Position numbers and translations under genes: made by a program. A DNA stretch of 64,000 bases from Cavia porcellus. Its lineage: Eukaryota; Chordata; Mammalia; Rodentia; Caviidae. The stretch lies in the NCBI RefSeq assembly GCF_034190915.1, contig NW_026947486.1:21106001-21170000 (forward strand), written 5' to 3'. A model generated the notes under the pieces. The model did no database searches. It was not told the DNA's origin and saw only the letters and a program-made list of their open reading frames with translations. Positions 11,367 through 47,717 of this stretch are shown piece by piece. Numbering within the stretch: the stretch's first letter is position 1; every line of letters starts with the position of its first letter.

Positions 11367-12550
11367 ATGGTAGCAGTTTCTAGTAGAGGCGGGCATACAA
11401 ATGGAGGAGAGGAAGTTGACTGAGACCCACTTGGGGCCTTTTTTGCAGAGGATTTCATTATCTGGTCGAGGCTTTGTCCCTGCTGAAGCTGGTGCTGCAA
11501 GTGTGAGCTTTGACTGGGTGAATTACATGATGGCATTACTTTGTACCCCCTGTTTTTTGCATAAATTCCTCAATATTGTTTTACATTTATGTTTAATAGC
11601 AGTATTGTCCTATTGGATGGTACTGCCCAAATATTTTGAATGAGTTTGTTAAGCAATACTAACCGCATATGAGTACAACTGCTTGGTTTAAATACTTATC
11701 TCATCCCTGCTGTTCATCAAACACATTTTGGTTCAGCTGGTATTACTGAGTGTTGGGTATGTATTAAGACACTGTGGAGGAGACAGTGATGAATCAGAAA
11801 TAAAACTACCAACATAGAGCTTGTAGTCTAGAAAGAAAGATAAAGCATATGCGTAAGTAATTATAAAGGGAGTGCTAAAAGTCAAGCAGATAAAGGACCA
11901 TGGTAGGTGGGCAAATGGATGCTTTTTCTAGTAGAAGGATTAGAGAAGGATATATCATCATTGAGTCATATACTGTTCTCCTAATCTACATATAAATTGC
12001 AGACTGTTTGACATACATGGAAAATTTCTACAAGCCCATTATATTAGGAATCAAAGTGTTCTACCTATTTAAGAGAAATTATTACATTCCAGCCAGCTTA
12101 ACACTGGAAGAGACCAAGATGCTTCCTTTGGAGTTCCTACTTGGGCAAATGCTGCCTTCTAGGATTGAATTGCTGTCTTATTAATGTAAAATGATTTCAG
12201 ATGTGATATGCCTGCAATAACCTTGACTCTTTTGTTCCTGTTCCTTAAACCATTAATGTGAGTTACTCCAAGCTTCTTTGGTTGCCTGTTCCATAAACTG
12301 TTTCCTTTTGCACATCAGCTTGCTTCATTTCTCTCTGTAATATTACTCCTATCTGTGTCTTTTCATTCTCACTGCCTTTAGCTACTCATTGGCTAGTCGT
12401 TTGAGGTTAGACCACAGAAATCTCTGAATGTGATGGATGTCCCCACCGGGTGATTATATATTTTATTAGTACACCCTAACTGTAGTCATCTGATAGTTTA
12501 TGGGCTTACCTGTTAGAGTTTAGAAAGTTTGTATTAAAAATGTTGCATGT
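11367..12550. other. Intronic sequence with an old repeat-like block
   Basis: The part at about 11750-11940 resembles an old interspersed mammalian repeat also seen at about 35830-36110 (wording like 'gagcttgtagtctagaaag' and later gaagga blocks), but I cannot assign a family. Nothing else recognised. Confidence 0.35.
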
Positions 12551-12633
12551 GGCCTGGAGATATAGTTTAGTAGCACAGTGCCTGCCTGGCAAGCACAAGG
12601 TCCCGAGTTCAATCCCTGGTAACGGGAAAAAAA
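12551..12633 (+). mobile_element. ID-like SINE next to the CLCN5 start-exon acceptor
   Basis: GGAGATATAGTTTAGTAGCA ... GAGTTCAATCCCTGGTAAC, ending 45 bases before the acceptor of the ATG exon. Confidence 0.88.
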
Positions 12634-12725
12634 TGCTGACTGTCAGAAGTACTCATGTCTATTTCCTGTTTAATACAGGGAACAAGTTCTATAATAGTGG
12701 AGGAATAGCTTCTTCAAATAGGATC

Positions 12726-36467
<23,742 letters not shown>

Positions 36468-37109
36468 AATCGGGATTCTTCTGGATATAAAACAGGAAGG
36501 ACATTGCAGACCGTGGATATATTTTATTAATTGGGTACCCAAAACACATTTCCCATTGGATGGTGAAGTCATATTAGTGTGTTGTCTCTTTCCTACAACT
36601 TAACCAGTTGCACTACATATTCTGGATATTAATCTTCTCTTTAGGAGAAAATACAGTTAGGCTTCTGATATATTGCATTAGGAAGATCTCATGAAAGAGT
36701 ATAAATAAGATTGCTATGGTTTATATTTTTAAATGATTTTTTAATTTAAACAATTATTGTTAGCCAATATGCAATTACTGAAAACTATGCAAGAAAAATT
36801 CCAAATGTCCTGACCCATAACCTGCAGGAAACTCATGAAAAAAATTCACTTTTGGGAAATCTGTCATTGGTGGAAAATGAAGTGTAAACTAAGGGGCTTT
36901 GCTTTTCAAGCAATAGAAAAGAAAGCCAGAAGGAAAATAGTGATGGTATTTTTTAGACTGTGAAGATTCAGTTCAAATATTATCCTTGTTCCTGTTATAA
37001 TAATTAGCATTATCAGTTTGTTATGTGTTTATGTGTATGTTAATTTTAATTTCTGATTATAAAACAATGCTGCTTTGGTTAATCTCCTCTAAATGAGTTT
37101 AGAGAGGTT

Positions 37110-37157
37110 GACTTTTATAGCTTGCTTATTCCTGGTACTCTTTTGAAGTGCACAAAG
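37110..37157 (+). repeat. CLCN5: 3' UTR copy of the 48-bp segment also in the last intron
   Basis: Partner of 35481-35528. It begins GACTTTTATAGCTTGCTTAT and lies about 640 bases after the stop codon. Confidence 0.95.
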
Positions 37158-40100
37158 GTAACTTAGAGAGCTTTCTTCTTGTCTGCAAACGGTCCAGGTG
37201 ATTTTTGTTAGCTAGTAGACAATGACTTTACCATGAATTTGCTGGTATCAAGGGATGATTTCTTTCAGCTTCCTTAAAATGAATGATAAGTAAAGTTCTA
37301 AGCAAAGTCAATGACTAGGAATTTGACATTTTTGTGAGGTCCTAACTAACCCTCTTACTCAGATGCCACTTCCATGAATGATGGTGCTTTAGCCTTCTGG
37401 AATATTTAAGAATAGTAAAGGGAATCAAGTCTAGACTGCATACTGGTAAACTAGGGAAGATTCAGAGCTGCATCAGCATCTTTATGCATTCCTTCATAAA
37501 CACTACCAGTACTAAAATAACAGCATTCAAGTTCTTCCCAGCATAAAGTACATATAACAGGCTCATGTTGTCCCTATAAGCATGAATTAGGCTTGAGATA
37601 CTTTAACATATATTCAAGATGTTGGAACAGAATAGGCAAGTGTGACTTGAGTGCAGAACCACCCAAGACCTGGGATATGGACAAGGCCTGGTGACACCAA
37701 AGGTGCTTGTATGCTTTTGAAAAGGTGCCTGTCTCAATTTTCTACCACACTTAACTAGTTTTAAAAAATTACACAGTAGAGACACCTGGTGGAATTAAAG
37801 CGCCATCACCATCATTCCAATCACTGTTTCATTTTCTGTACTTTTACTTATGTGCAGTTACTCCTTATCCATTCTGTTACTCTTTTTCCTTCATTCTGAA
37901 TCCTCAGATTAAGTAGTATGCCTGGTTAATAATTTCTAGTGACAAAAAATAAATACTAGGGCTAGTTAAATTGTAAAGCAGGGCTTAGCAATCCTATGGC
38001 ACATGAACTAGAGGGGTCACATAACCCCTTTATTTGCCATGTGGCTCAGTTGCAATTACTCTGTCTGCATTGCTGCCCAAGATTCCCATGGCAAGGAAAT
38101 TCCACTGTCAGAGATGAGAATTCAGCTCTGATTATTTTAAAAATCTGTTCCTAGCACTTCAGAATCAGCAGTCATTTGGCACATTATCTTATACTCCCCA
38201 AACACCACAGTGTACCTCATTTAAAAGTTGTTGCTTCCCAAATCTAGAACTTTTCAACTTTACAAAATCCAAGATTCTTTTATTGCCCAGAACAGACCAG
38301 CCAAGTTTTTTTTACAGTTTTTTTAATCTTTTAACTATAGAGGCAGTCACCAGAGTTCCTCCTTTTAAATATATCTTAGCATTTTAATAAAAAAGAAAAT
38401 GCTCCAGGGTACATGGTATCATAGTCACGGCTCAGTAACATTATGCCCTTTGTCCCTTCTATGCCACTGATTCTTTCCTATGAGATGAGACTTCCTGACT
38501 GACCAATGTGCATATTGTGTAGAGATCAAAGTTCTTATTTGTATATTTCTGGTTCAATATCTATCTTATTAACCATCCTTCCGCTAAAGTTTGCAAAACC
38601 AGAAATGTTACTATTGCTGTTTTTGATGGCAAGAGAAGGTTTGGTCAAATTTCATAGTCCATCAGTAACGTGAAGGGTGTCTATTTTGCCTTTGTGTTTT
38701 TTCTAGGCTGTTTTCTTTATTTCAGACAGATGAGCCAGTGCTAAGGTGCTATTTCAGAGAATTAATTCAAAAATCAGATAACACTGTGCCAAGGTATACT
38801 TTCTAGATACTAAGCACCAATTGGCTCCCCAGAGAATGACAATATCCCTTTGATACCTCACTTTTCTTAAATCTCATTCATTAACCTCAGCTTCTCAGGA
38901 ATTCTTGTTGCTTGTGTGCTAGAAGTAGCTATAATGTATGGTGTGTACTATGTGTTCAATATTATGGTTTGACTTCAAAGTTTGGCTTATTGTCCTGGAG
39001 CACTCTACAAGATTGTTAGCTCAGCACCTTGACACTCACAGTTTCTTGTCTTGAGGAAGAAAGACAAGTTTCTTGTCTTGAAGGCAGATATGCTTCCTGC
39101 CATTGACGTTTCAGCATTAAACATACTTAACCAAAAAGCAATGCCAAAATTGGGATGTCTGTCTAAAGCCTCCACTGGCCACATACCTCAGTGGCAAAAG
39201 ACTAGATAACTTGTGATTTTTAAGATGAATGAATAGAAACTAGTCAATTTTGGTACTAGACCAGAAAATTACCTGACACAAGGCAAGGGTTTACAAAAAA
39301 ATGCCAATAGGTACTTTGACAGAATTTGGATTTTCCAAGGAAGAATATTTGGTCAGCATCCAGCCATGAAGTGAGTCAGAGTGTTAAATCTGACTGTTAT
39401 AATTTGTACCTTCAGATCTGCAATGTGAAGAATGTAAGAAAGCTGACACAGTGAATATATGATGAGAGAAAAGTTGAGGAAAGAAGCAGAGGACTGAAAT
39501 ACAAAATCATGGCTATGTTAATAATCATTTCTGTTCTGATGTTTGTCTAGAAATGAATTGCAACACACTCTTCTTCCTCTAGCTCCACAGTTCTGGCTCA
39601 TCCCAGCTGTAAAGTAGAGGTAATACCCAAAAAGTAGACATTCTCTTGGTAGATTACTTGAAATTGACAGTGTTTTGAATTTGCCAGCTGGTGTAGCAAA
39701 TGATTAATTTGCTGATTGAGCAGCAAAACAATTCAGTTGTTTTGGTGCCAAAGGCTGAATCTAAACCCTTTGTAGGAAAAGCAGTGTACCTTTTTGCAAA
39801 ATAGATATATGGGCTAAATATTAGTGTCCAAAGTTTTAATTTTTAAACATTTGTGGGATTTCCTTTGGGGAGGGAATTGAAAGAGATGGCAGTAGAAAGG
39901 CTCAATTAAGAAAATATATAAGTAGTATAAAACGGTCCAAGGAAAGGCATCCTATACCCCTTGCCATGCATCTTGGCACTGAGATGTATAGAAACTACTT
40001 GATCATATGCTTTGAGGTGAGAACAAGTCAAGTAATCCCCTATGTTGAAGCAAACCAGAGGCTCAAAGCAATGTTCAGATCAAAGGCAGTCAGTCTGGTT

Positions 40101-41289
40101 TTATGGAGAAGGCTGATCCACAGATATTTGCACAGAAAGAAATGTGCTATCTGAGTGGTAAGCTTTCTTTACCTTTTTATTTTTAAACTCCCTAAAAGAT
40201 CCTTATTACATGTTGAAAAGAAAAAGGTAAGAGACGATCAGGTCAGAGCTCAAAAGCTGTGTAAATTTGAAGCTCAGTCAGCACAATGGACCTGGGCTAT
40301 TAGGGAATTTTGTTCTGCTTCAGTTCCAGTTGTTTGCTCCAAAGAGAAAAGCTCTAGGAAGAGTTGGTGTTAGTAAATTTAAGTTACTCTCCCAGCATTT
40401 TCTGGCCACACACCTCAGTGGCACATCTGGATCCTTGCAAAGTTTTAAAAAGATGTAGGGAACAAAAGTAGTTTTCCATGGTGTACTCTGTGTAATCTGA
40501 TTTTTCCAGATCAACCAAGAAAGAAAGAAAGAAGAAAGAAAATAATATGCTGAGTTTGCATTTATTGGATGGGACTTCTCAGGCCACACAGCCCAGTCTT
40601 GCAGTCATAAATTCCTACCTCTTAAATTCCTGAATTCCTGCCTAAATTTCCACCTAACAGTGGGTCTTCAGCCTCAGTGTACATTCATTGAATAAATATA
40701 ACTTGCCAAAGTTTGACTTTTACAGGATGTGATGTAAAAATGTGAAGGCTTATTAGACACAATCTCTGCCTCTCCCTTTTAATTTCTTTATCTTCCTTTC
40801 CCTCCACCATGTTCTGCATTCAGATTTCCTTCCACTTTCACAAACAGTAGTGTTTCGAATGTATACCTTGGAAAAGAGAGAGAGGATGCTGCTGAGAACG
40901 GAGGATGAAAGCTCCTCCAAAGCAAATGGCATGTTAGCATTTTTCTCTATCATCTAGGTTATAGCCAAAGATAGTATCAGGAGTATCAAGGGCTTTAGCA
41001 TCATAAGGTGGACCTAGGAAATAACCATTGCTAAACCTTATTATCATCTATTAATCCCAGTCTGTTGGAATTCAGAGACAGTCTAGGATTTGGCAAGGGA
41101 AATGCCATGTTGCAAAATAAGGAAGAAGGCAGAGCCTGTAATGACATTCATGAGGGTGGGAATATTCAGCCTCATTATCATATTGAGGGTACCTCAGAAT
41201 ATATGATCCATGATCCTTCCAGAGTGCTCCTTTGCCATTATCTATTTCACTTTGTCTCCCTCCCAGTGTCCTGCCTTTTTAGTACTCAG

Positions 41290-41290
<1 letters not shown>

Positions 41291-41362
<72 letters not shown>
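41291..41362. repeat. (TA)20(CA)16 compound microsatellite in the 3' UTR
   Basis: Uninterrupted TA from 41291 to 41330 passes directly into CA to about 41362. Confidence 0.97.
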
Positions 41363-41365
<3 letters not shown>

Positions 41366-42089
41366 TTTTTAATGTATATTTGGTCCTTTGGGACTGTGTA
41401 ATGGTTATAAGTTTATTCCATTCAAGAAAAAATGTTTAATATTTTGTTCTCTTAAGCTGTCTTTTGAAGCTATGCTGCTAACCAGGTACGGGCCAGAAAG
41501 GAGTTGGGCCTGACAGCATCTTGGTCATATCACTGAAAAGTGACAGTGATGTCATCATGATGACGCTTCTTGATTTGACCAAGGCCAGCCTCTTGTTCTT
41601 ACCTCTTCCCATTCACTTGTGGCTATTGGAAATATACCAGCTTTTGGGTGAGCCATTGAGGCCAAAAGAATCAGAGGGCTCAGATTCCAGCCTATGGGTC
41701 ACTATGTGAGTATCTCTGTATAAAGCTCCTTTCTAGGGCTGGCTTCAGTTGTAGTAGCCCAAGAAAACCTTTCTGGACATTTGAATTCCTTAGAGTTGGT
41801 TCAAGTTCAGCCAGCTAAAGGAAGTTAATGTGAATGAGCAGCAGCTACATATCCAGAAACTGGCTTCAACCAAAGCTGATAAAGCCTGAGTTTCCACAGG
41901 AAGCTTGGTGCTGAGCTGTGCAGAGCAATTATTTTTCTAAGTGTTGCCAACTCTTTAGCCATGCTTTCTTAGCTTTATCCTCGCCTGTTCATAGGCACTG
42001 TCTGAACCAAAGCTATGGCTCACTGCTCACTTTTTTCTGCTCCCTGGTCGTGCATAGCAACAAAGTAAAAAAGAAAATGTGGACAGGGA

Positions 42090-42290
42090 GTTAGGAGACC
42101 TGGTTTCGATTCCCTATGCTTCTACTAACTAGCCTTGAGATCTTAACCGCTCTGTGCCTCAGTGTTCCCATCTGTAAAATGGGGATAGTGTTAATTGCCC
42201 TACCTACCTCACAGGGTTGTTGTGAGGATAAACTGAGACAATGAATGAAAAGTACTTTGACCAGTAAGTGCTATGCAAATTTTAAGAAAT
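42090..42290 (-). mobile_element. MIR SINE relic in CLCN5 3' UTR
   Basis: CTGTGCCTCAGTGTTCCCAT, CTGTAAAATGGGGATAGTG and CACAGGGTTGTTGTGAGGAT follow the conserved MIR order. Strand assignment is tentative. Confidence 0.82.
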
Positions 42291-42433
42291 GGAAGCAATC
42301 ATGTTAAAGGCAATGCGATGGACATTGCCTGAAGGGTTAATGGGATTGTCCAGCCCTTTCTCTGTGTGGCTTAAATCTAGGTCGCCATTGCTTTATACAT
42401 TTTCCCTTAGCACAGATTTGTAATTATGCATGT

Positions 42434-42439
42434 AATAAA
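42434..42439 (+). promoter_or_regulatory. CLCN5: Distal CLCN5 polyadenylation signal
   Basis: A canonical AATAAA in TGTAATAAAGCACAG is followed 20-45 bases later by a GT- and T-rich stretch (TGGTGTGGTTTTTTTT). SINE-free sequence ends just beyond it. Confidence 0.65.
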
Positions 42440-42471
42440 GCACAGCCTTATCCAACCTAGTATCTGGTGTG

Positions 42472-42565
42472 GTTTTTTTTTAATGTACTGAAAATTAAAC
42501 TCATGACCTTATACTCATACTTGCCAGGCAGGTACTGTGCCACTGAGCTACATCCCCAGCCCTAG
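42472..42565 (-). mobile_element. ID-like SINE just beyond CLCN5
   Basis: T-rich tail, GTACTGAAAATTAAACTC, CACTGAGCTACATCCCCAGC. It is the first SINE after the SINE-free 15 kb. Confidence 0.87.
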
Positions 42566-42667
42566 ATTTTGAAGACCCTAAATTTTGTAGCTATTGATCT
42601 CTGACTGTAAAGGAAAACAAGGAGGCAGCGGGTAGGGGCTTGGGAGTATAGTATAAAAAGCCACTGC

Positions 42668-42806
42668 TAGTTGGGCATGGTGGCATATGCCTGTAATCCT
42701 AGCACTTGAGAGGCTGAGGCAGGAGGATCCCCCAAAATTTGAGGCCAGCCTGAACTACAAAGCAAGAGCCTGGCTCAAATTAAAAAGAAAGAAAGAAAGA
42801 AAAAAC
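42668..42806 (+). mobile_element. B1-like SINE
   Basis: AGTTGGGCATGGTGGCATAT ... and a GAAAGAAAGAAAG tail. Confidence 0.87.
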
Positions 42807-43048
42807 CCCACTGCAAAGCCCTACTGTCAGGCTCACTTTTACAAACGTTTATTAAATATATTTAGTTTTACATTTACAATTTCAGTAATTCGTTTTACTA
42901 GAAGGAGGCAAATGAGAGGCAGTTTATGTTTTTTGAGACATTCCAGACACCTAGATAACCTCATTCATTATACCTACTAATATGTTCTTGTCTCATACAT
43001 TGGTGATACTTTCCCGATGGCGTGAGAATTAACACCTTGTTTTTATTT

Positions 43049-43194
43049 GTTTTTTTGAGACAGGGTCTCACTATGTAGTTCAGGCTAGTCCTGAGCTCAC
43101 TGTGTAGCCCAGACTGGCCTTGAACTTTCAGCGATCCTCCTGCCTCAGCCTCTAGAGTGCTGGGATTACAGGAGTATGCCACCACACCTGGTCA
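43049..43194 (-). mobile_element. B1-like SINE
   Basis: Reversed, well-kept B1 (GAGACAGGGTCTCACTATG ... GCCACCACACCTGGTC). Confidence 0.9.
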
Positions 43195-43319
43195 GTGGGA
43201 GTTGTTACATTTTTATCTTTTGGAGATTTCAGTGATGTAAGGTCAAGGACTTTGACATGTCTCTTGCATATAGTCATTGAAACACAGAAGAGGAAAGGTG
43301 TTATTTTAAAGAGAAATCA

Positions 43320-43900
43320 AGGAGCAAAATAATAAAAAGCAATGGTGATACAGGATTTCAAAACAAGATGATAGAAATTTAACAGTGGTGGTTGTATTTT
43401 TATCCTCAAAGTAATTGCTCAGGCTATCAGATACAGGCATGCAAGGTTGATCAAACAACATAGTTTCCTTTTGAGCAGTTTCTTTCCTTTGTACTATATG
43501 TGTTGTAACTTGGATCTTATTTGCTTTTAAAGTTTCTTTACTCTTTCAGTTTCACTTATGAAATAAATCATTTACCTATAAAAAACTTGAGTTTATCATT
43601 CTTTATGGCTGAGTAGTATTCCATTATATAAAAACACCACAACCTTTTTATAGAGAAGGTGATTAAAGTGTTTCTCCTGTGAATACCAGGGTTCTTAGTG
43701 CCCCCTTTATGGTCTGTTGAGAATGAAATGTCTTCTGTGGGAAACACTGTAAAGTGGCCATGTAAATTAAAGTGGGATGGATTGTGGAGAGATAGTTGGA
43801 TATACAAATATTTCCTTTTCATGGCTCTCTGAAACATGGAAACAGTTTGAAGTATGGCTTTGTGCTTTCCCTGATTTTTCTGCATCTGATTCCTTCTCCA
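43320..43900 (-). mobile_element. 5'-truncated L1 (ORF2 end and 3' UTR)
   Basis: On the minus strand the frame near 43640-43570 encodes the conserved L1 ORF2 tail motif MEYYSAIKNDKL, followed by a 3' UTR to an A-rich end near 43320. The 5' limit is not sharp. Confidence 0.75.
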
Positions 43901-44599
43901 TCCTCCCTTCCCTTTCTTTGTTAGCCAGACACTACCAGTAAGAGTTCACCATGTATCTTCAGTTTAGGTTTAAAAAGAATTTCTCTAGTTGACATTTGAT
44001 CACATTCACACTAGTGTTGATTTGATACTTTGCTGCTATTCAGTTTGGTCTACTTGGCATTATTTCAGGAAGGGCATATCCCTGTAAAAGTAACTCTCTT
44101 AGAAACCTGAACACGGGAGTTTTCAAAAATGGCAGCTTGCTAGGGGATTGGATGGAGAGTCTCTCCAGAGAAATCATATTAGATGCTAGAATATGACAAC
44201 ATGGAGAGGGCCAGACAAATGGTTAACGATTCTTATTAACCAAGACAGCGCAGCTGGAGGATTTAAAGTCGTGCTGAGACTGCGAAGGCTGATAACAGGA
44301 GGCTGCAAATCCTATGCCTTTAATGCGGCAAACTGACCAGTGGACCCAACAGGAAAAGCTGTGTTGGCTTTTGGTGACTGCTGGAAATTGAGACCCTGCG
44401 AAGCAGCCAGGACTGCCCCGCTGCACCAGAGGAGATTGAGAAAGGCTCTGGAGCTCCAAAGCCGAACGCTGTGCAGTTTTCTGACCATTCCACGCTGTGC
44501 CAGGAACACAGTGAAGGCAATCGGCATAGTGTGCAGTAGACTCAAGAGGAAGACCTGCACCAAGCCCTGGTGAGTACTAGGGACTGGGTCCCGCGGCTG

Positions 44600-44950
44600 A
44601 TGCGGTTGGCCAGAGAACATCTTGGAATTGGGCAGAGCCCGTCACCATGGCGACATCAATAACACAGAGAGTCTGGCGGAAGACATCTTAGAGTTTGGCA
44701 GAACCTGCGGCTCAGTGACATCACCGAATCAACCCTGGCATAGAGAGGTCTGGTGGAGAACATCTTGAAATTGGGCAGAGCCTGGTACCATGTTGGCTTC
44801 AGCGTCATAGAACTAGTGGAAGACATCTTGGAATTGGGCAGACCCGCTGTCCTGGTGCTCCTGGCACACGGAGGTCTGAAAGACAACAGCTGGGATTGGG
44901 GCAGAACCCTGTGCCACAGTGACATTATTCAGCTGCTTCTGGCACAGAGA
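44600..44950 (+). repeat. Tandem 60-77-bp units in L1 5' UTR
   Basis: The phrase GA(A)GACATCTTGGAATTGGGCAG or a close variant recurs with its CATCTT core at 44618, 44684, 44761 and 44824, and a decayed form at 44884. Rodent L1 promoters are known to use tandem 5' monomers; these units are shorter. Confidence 0.8.
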
Positions 44951-45131
44951 GAACTGGCAGGATCTTTTGGGGCTGAACCAAGCCTCTGCTTGGGGCCCAA
45001 TAAGCAGATACAAAATAGTTGCAACTCTGTGACATCCAGAAAGTACAGCCTAATTTATGATTGACTGGCACAGAGGCTAGAGGCTAGCCTGTACCACCCC
45101 TGCATCCCAGCCTACCCCAGATAACAGCAAA

Positions 45132-46291
45132 TTGGGGAAGACAGCAAAAACTCAAGTCAGCATGCTTCTGAAAGGCCCTAAGCAATACGGAGAGGGCCAG
45201 AGGCCCCCAGGACATTCCAGTCTGAAAGAAACCAGAAACATGACAAGAGATAAAAATAAAAAAAAATCTCCAGCTGCCCAACATGAGAAAATAAGCCCAG
45301 GAGAAGTAAACACTGAAGAGAACAAGCAGAGTAACCATCCAATACTGGACACAGCATCAGCTGAAATTAAAAAATACCTCCATGACCTCATAGATGAATT
45401 TAAAGCTGTACTCCTGATCCAAGTGAGGCAATATATAAAGAGATTAATTAAAGAAATGACAAGCCCAACCCAAGAGAACATAGATGGAAGAACTGAGGAA
45501 ATCAGAAAAGAAAGAGAAACTTCTGAAGAAGAATTTAAACATAACTTAGAATACATGAAACCGATCCAAAGGATTACCAGGAAACGAAAAACTCCATTGA
45601 ACACTGACAAAATGCCCTGACAGAAACTAAAGCCAGCCTTCTGAAACTTGAAGAGAGATTTATGACATATGATCGTGAAAGAAAAAACCTCTTAAAAATA
45701 ACAAGGAACCAGAAAGAAACAATTCAAAGGCTAGAAGAGGAAGCAGGAGCAACCAAAAATGAAATACAAAGAATATTCACAGATATAGTAAAGCAAAATT
45801 TCCCATATATAGCAAAAAGAAATGATATCCAGATAAAAGAGGCATACAGAACACCAGCTACCTACAACCAAAACAGATCTACGCCTAGACATATAATAAT
45901 CAAGATTCCAGAAATCCACCAAAAGAACAGAATATTAAAAGCAGGCAGAGAAAAGAAGCAGATTACCTACAACGGGGAAATTATCAAAATAACAACAGAC
46001 GTATCAACACAAACTCTGAAGTCAAGAAGGGAATGGGGAGAAATATTCCAAGTCCTGAAAGAAAATATGCAACAAAGACTCATATACCCGTCAAAACTCT
46101 CTCTCAAAATTAATGTAGAAATAAGATGCTTCCAAGACAAGGAGGAACTGTGGGAGTTTGTGGCCACCAATCCAACCCTACAGAGAGTGCTGAAGGACAT
46201 TCCAGAGAAAGAGAGGAAGGGATACCAGGATTCCAGCAACAGTGGCAGAGAGGCCTCAATGAATGGGGCAGACAGTGGAATGAGGGAATAA
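45132..46291 (+). pseudogene. L1 ORF1, disrupted (copy A)
   Basis: The N-terminal part (45132-45620) and the RRM/C-terminal part (45662-46291) are in different frames. Compared with copy B, about one base is missing near 45574 and a Trp codon is a stop near 45604. The second part keeps TPRHIIIKIPE and the C-terminal RREWGEIFQVLKE block typical of L1 ORF1p, an RNA-binding chaperone for L1 RNA. Confidence 0.88.
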
Positions 46292-47616
46292 GGTGGACAA
46301 ATTATAGCAGAAAAGTGGAGTAGCAGACATGAGGCAGGGACGGTAAGCTATAGTCTTTAGTACAGACAGCTCTGAAACACTATAAAAAAAGGTAGAGGTC
46401 ATTGTTAATAGTGTATCAGGATTTAAAAGACAGTAGTCTGATCGCCATATTTAGTTTGAATTTAATTTGTTCTGGTCTGTCCACTCATGTCAGATTTCAG
46501 GGCACAGACATCTGACCTAAAAATAGCAGGTTATATCATGGTAACTATCCTTACTTTCCTATTAACTTAAACTGAAATCCTGTATTACTTACATTGTCTT
46601 ACTATGACTAATCTTAATTGAATCCGATTCATAAGACCATGGATTTGCCTTGGCTGATTTTACTTGAATTTGGTATGCTTGTTAGTATCAACCCTAAAAG
46701 TAGAGGCAGCTACTCTAAAGATGACAAGATGTAAAGGATATCCATATTAGTATTAATTAGTAACAGCTCTCAAATCCTACAATGCTTTCAAAGTTGTTTT
46801 TATAAAAATAGGTAATACTATGTTTAACTATATTAAGCCGATGATGTGGACAAATCTATTGAAAATAAGAGAAAACATAGTAACTACGGAAGATCACCTA
46901 TATTGTGGTCTTATATGTCTTATCCATTGCATGTTTTTCTAGGAATTTGTTTTGCTGTCTTGTTATGATTTGTTTTTCCCTATAGAGAGGATAGATATAT
47001 ATGTAGAATTCACACATGAGATTTTTTAAAAAAATTATTATGGGAACAGATTATATAATGCAAGATGTAATAAACAGATACTCTAAAGAAGAGACACTAA
47101 GAAACCCAATGCTAATTTTGTAGCATTATGATATAAATTCTAGCAATACTATTTTTCACTGATCAGACTGATATTAGTCTAGTCTCTTAAACTCAATTTC
47201 AGCATATGTAAAGATGGGGACAGCTACCACAAAGAGAATGAGAGATGCGATAGTAGTTATTATTGTCTTCCCCAATGTTAGAACTTGAAGACCTAAAAAG
47301 CCTTCATCATCCTGTAATATTTGATTAGTTCTATAATATGCAATATGTATATAAAGTGGGTGAAGATGGGGACAACTATTTGTAAGAAACTAGAGACAGT
47401 TAGATAGACAGTGAAGATCTCCAGTGGACTTGCTTTGAAATCTGTATTCCTTTAAATTGTTTTTTTAACTGTTTTGTTCTGTTTTGATATGTTTAATCTT
47501 ACCCTCTTTGAGATGTAAAACAAGTGTGTAGGACTGATAACCATATTACTGAGTTTTTGTTCAATCATTGAGCAGAACTGTTTGCAGTGTCACTTTTTAA
47601 ATGTCATTTTAAATAT

Positions 47617-47717
47617 TTTTTTTGTCTTTTTCATTTTTATCGGTACCAAGGATCGAACTTACGACCGCCTGCTTGCGAGGCAGATGCTTATGCCGCTGAG
47701 CTAAATCCCCAGCCCCA
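47617..47717 (-). mobile_element. ID-like SINE nested in copy A
   Basis: CATTTTTATCGGTACCAAGG tail form, then GACCGCCTGCTTGCGAGGC and GAGCTAAATCCCCAGCCCC. It interrupts the L1-derived 3' region that is continuous in copy B. Confidence 0.9.

Larger units (their letters stand above)
36468..42455 (+). other. CLCN5: CLCN5 3' UTR (about 6 kb)
   Basis: Non-coding sequence from the stop codon to a likely cleavage site just after AATAAA at 42434-42439. The human CLCN5 mRNA is also known to have a very long 3' UTR. No B1 or ID insertion is visible here although both are common elsewhere, which supports a transcribed and constrained role. Visible contents: a 48-bp segment at 37110-37157 nearly identical to one in the preceding intron, a (TA)n(CA)n microsatellite at 41291-41362 and a MIR at about 42090-42290. 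Earlier AATAAA hexamers (for example near 37946, 38386 and 40690) could serve shorter forms. Confidence 0.75.

Noticed and set aside
1..12678. The miR-532/188/660/502 cluster that lies within long CLCN5 introns in other mammals.
   Set aside because: None of the mature sequences I know is visible; in human the cluster lies tens of kilobases further upstream.
45132..46291. ORF1 of copy A as a working gene.
   Set aside because: A frameshift and a stop separate its halves.
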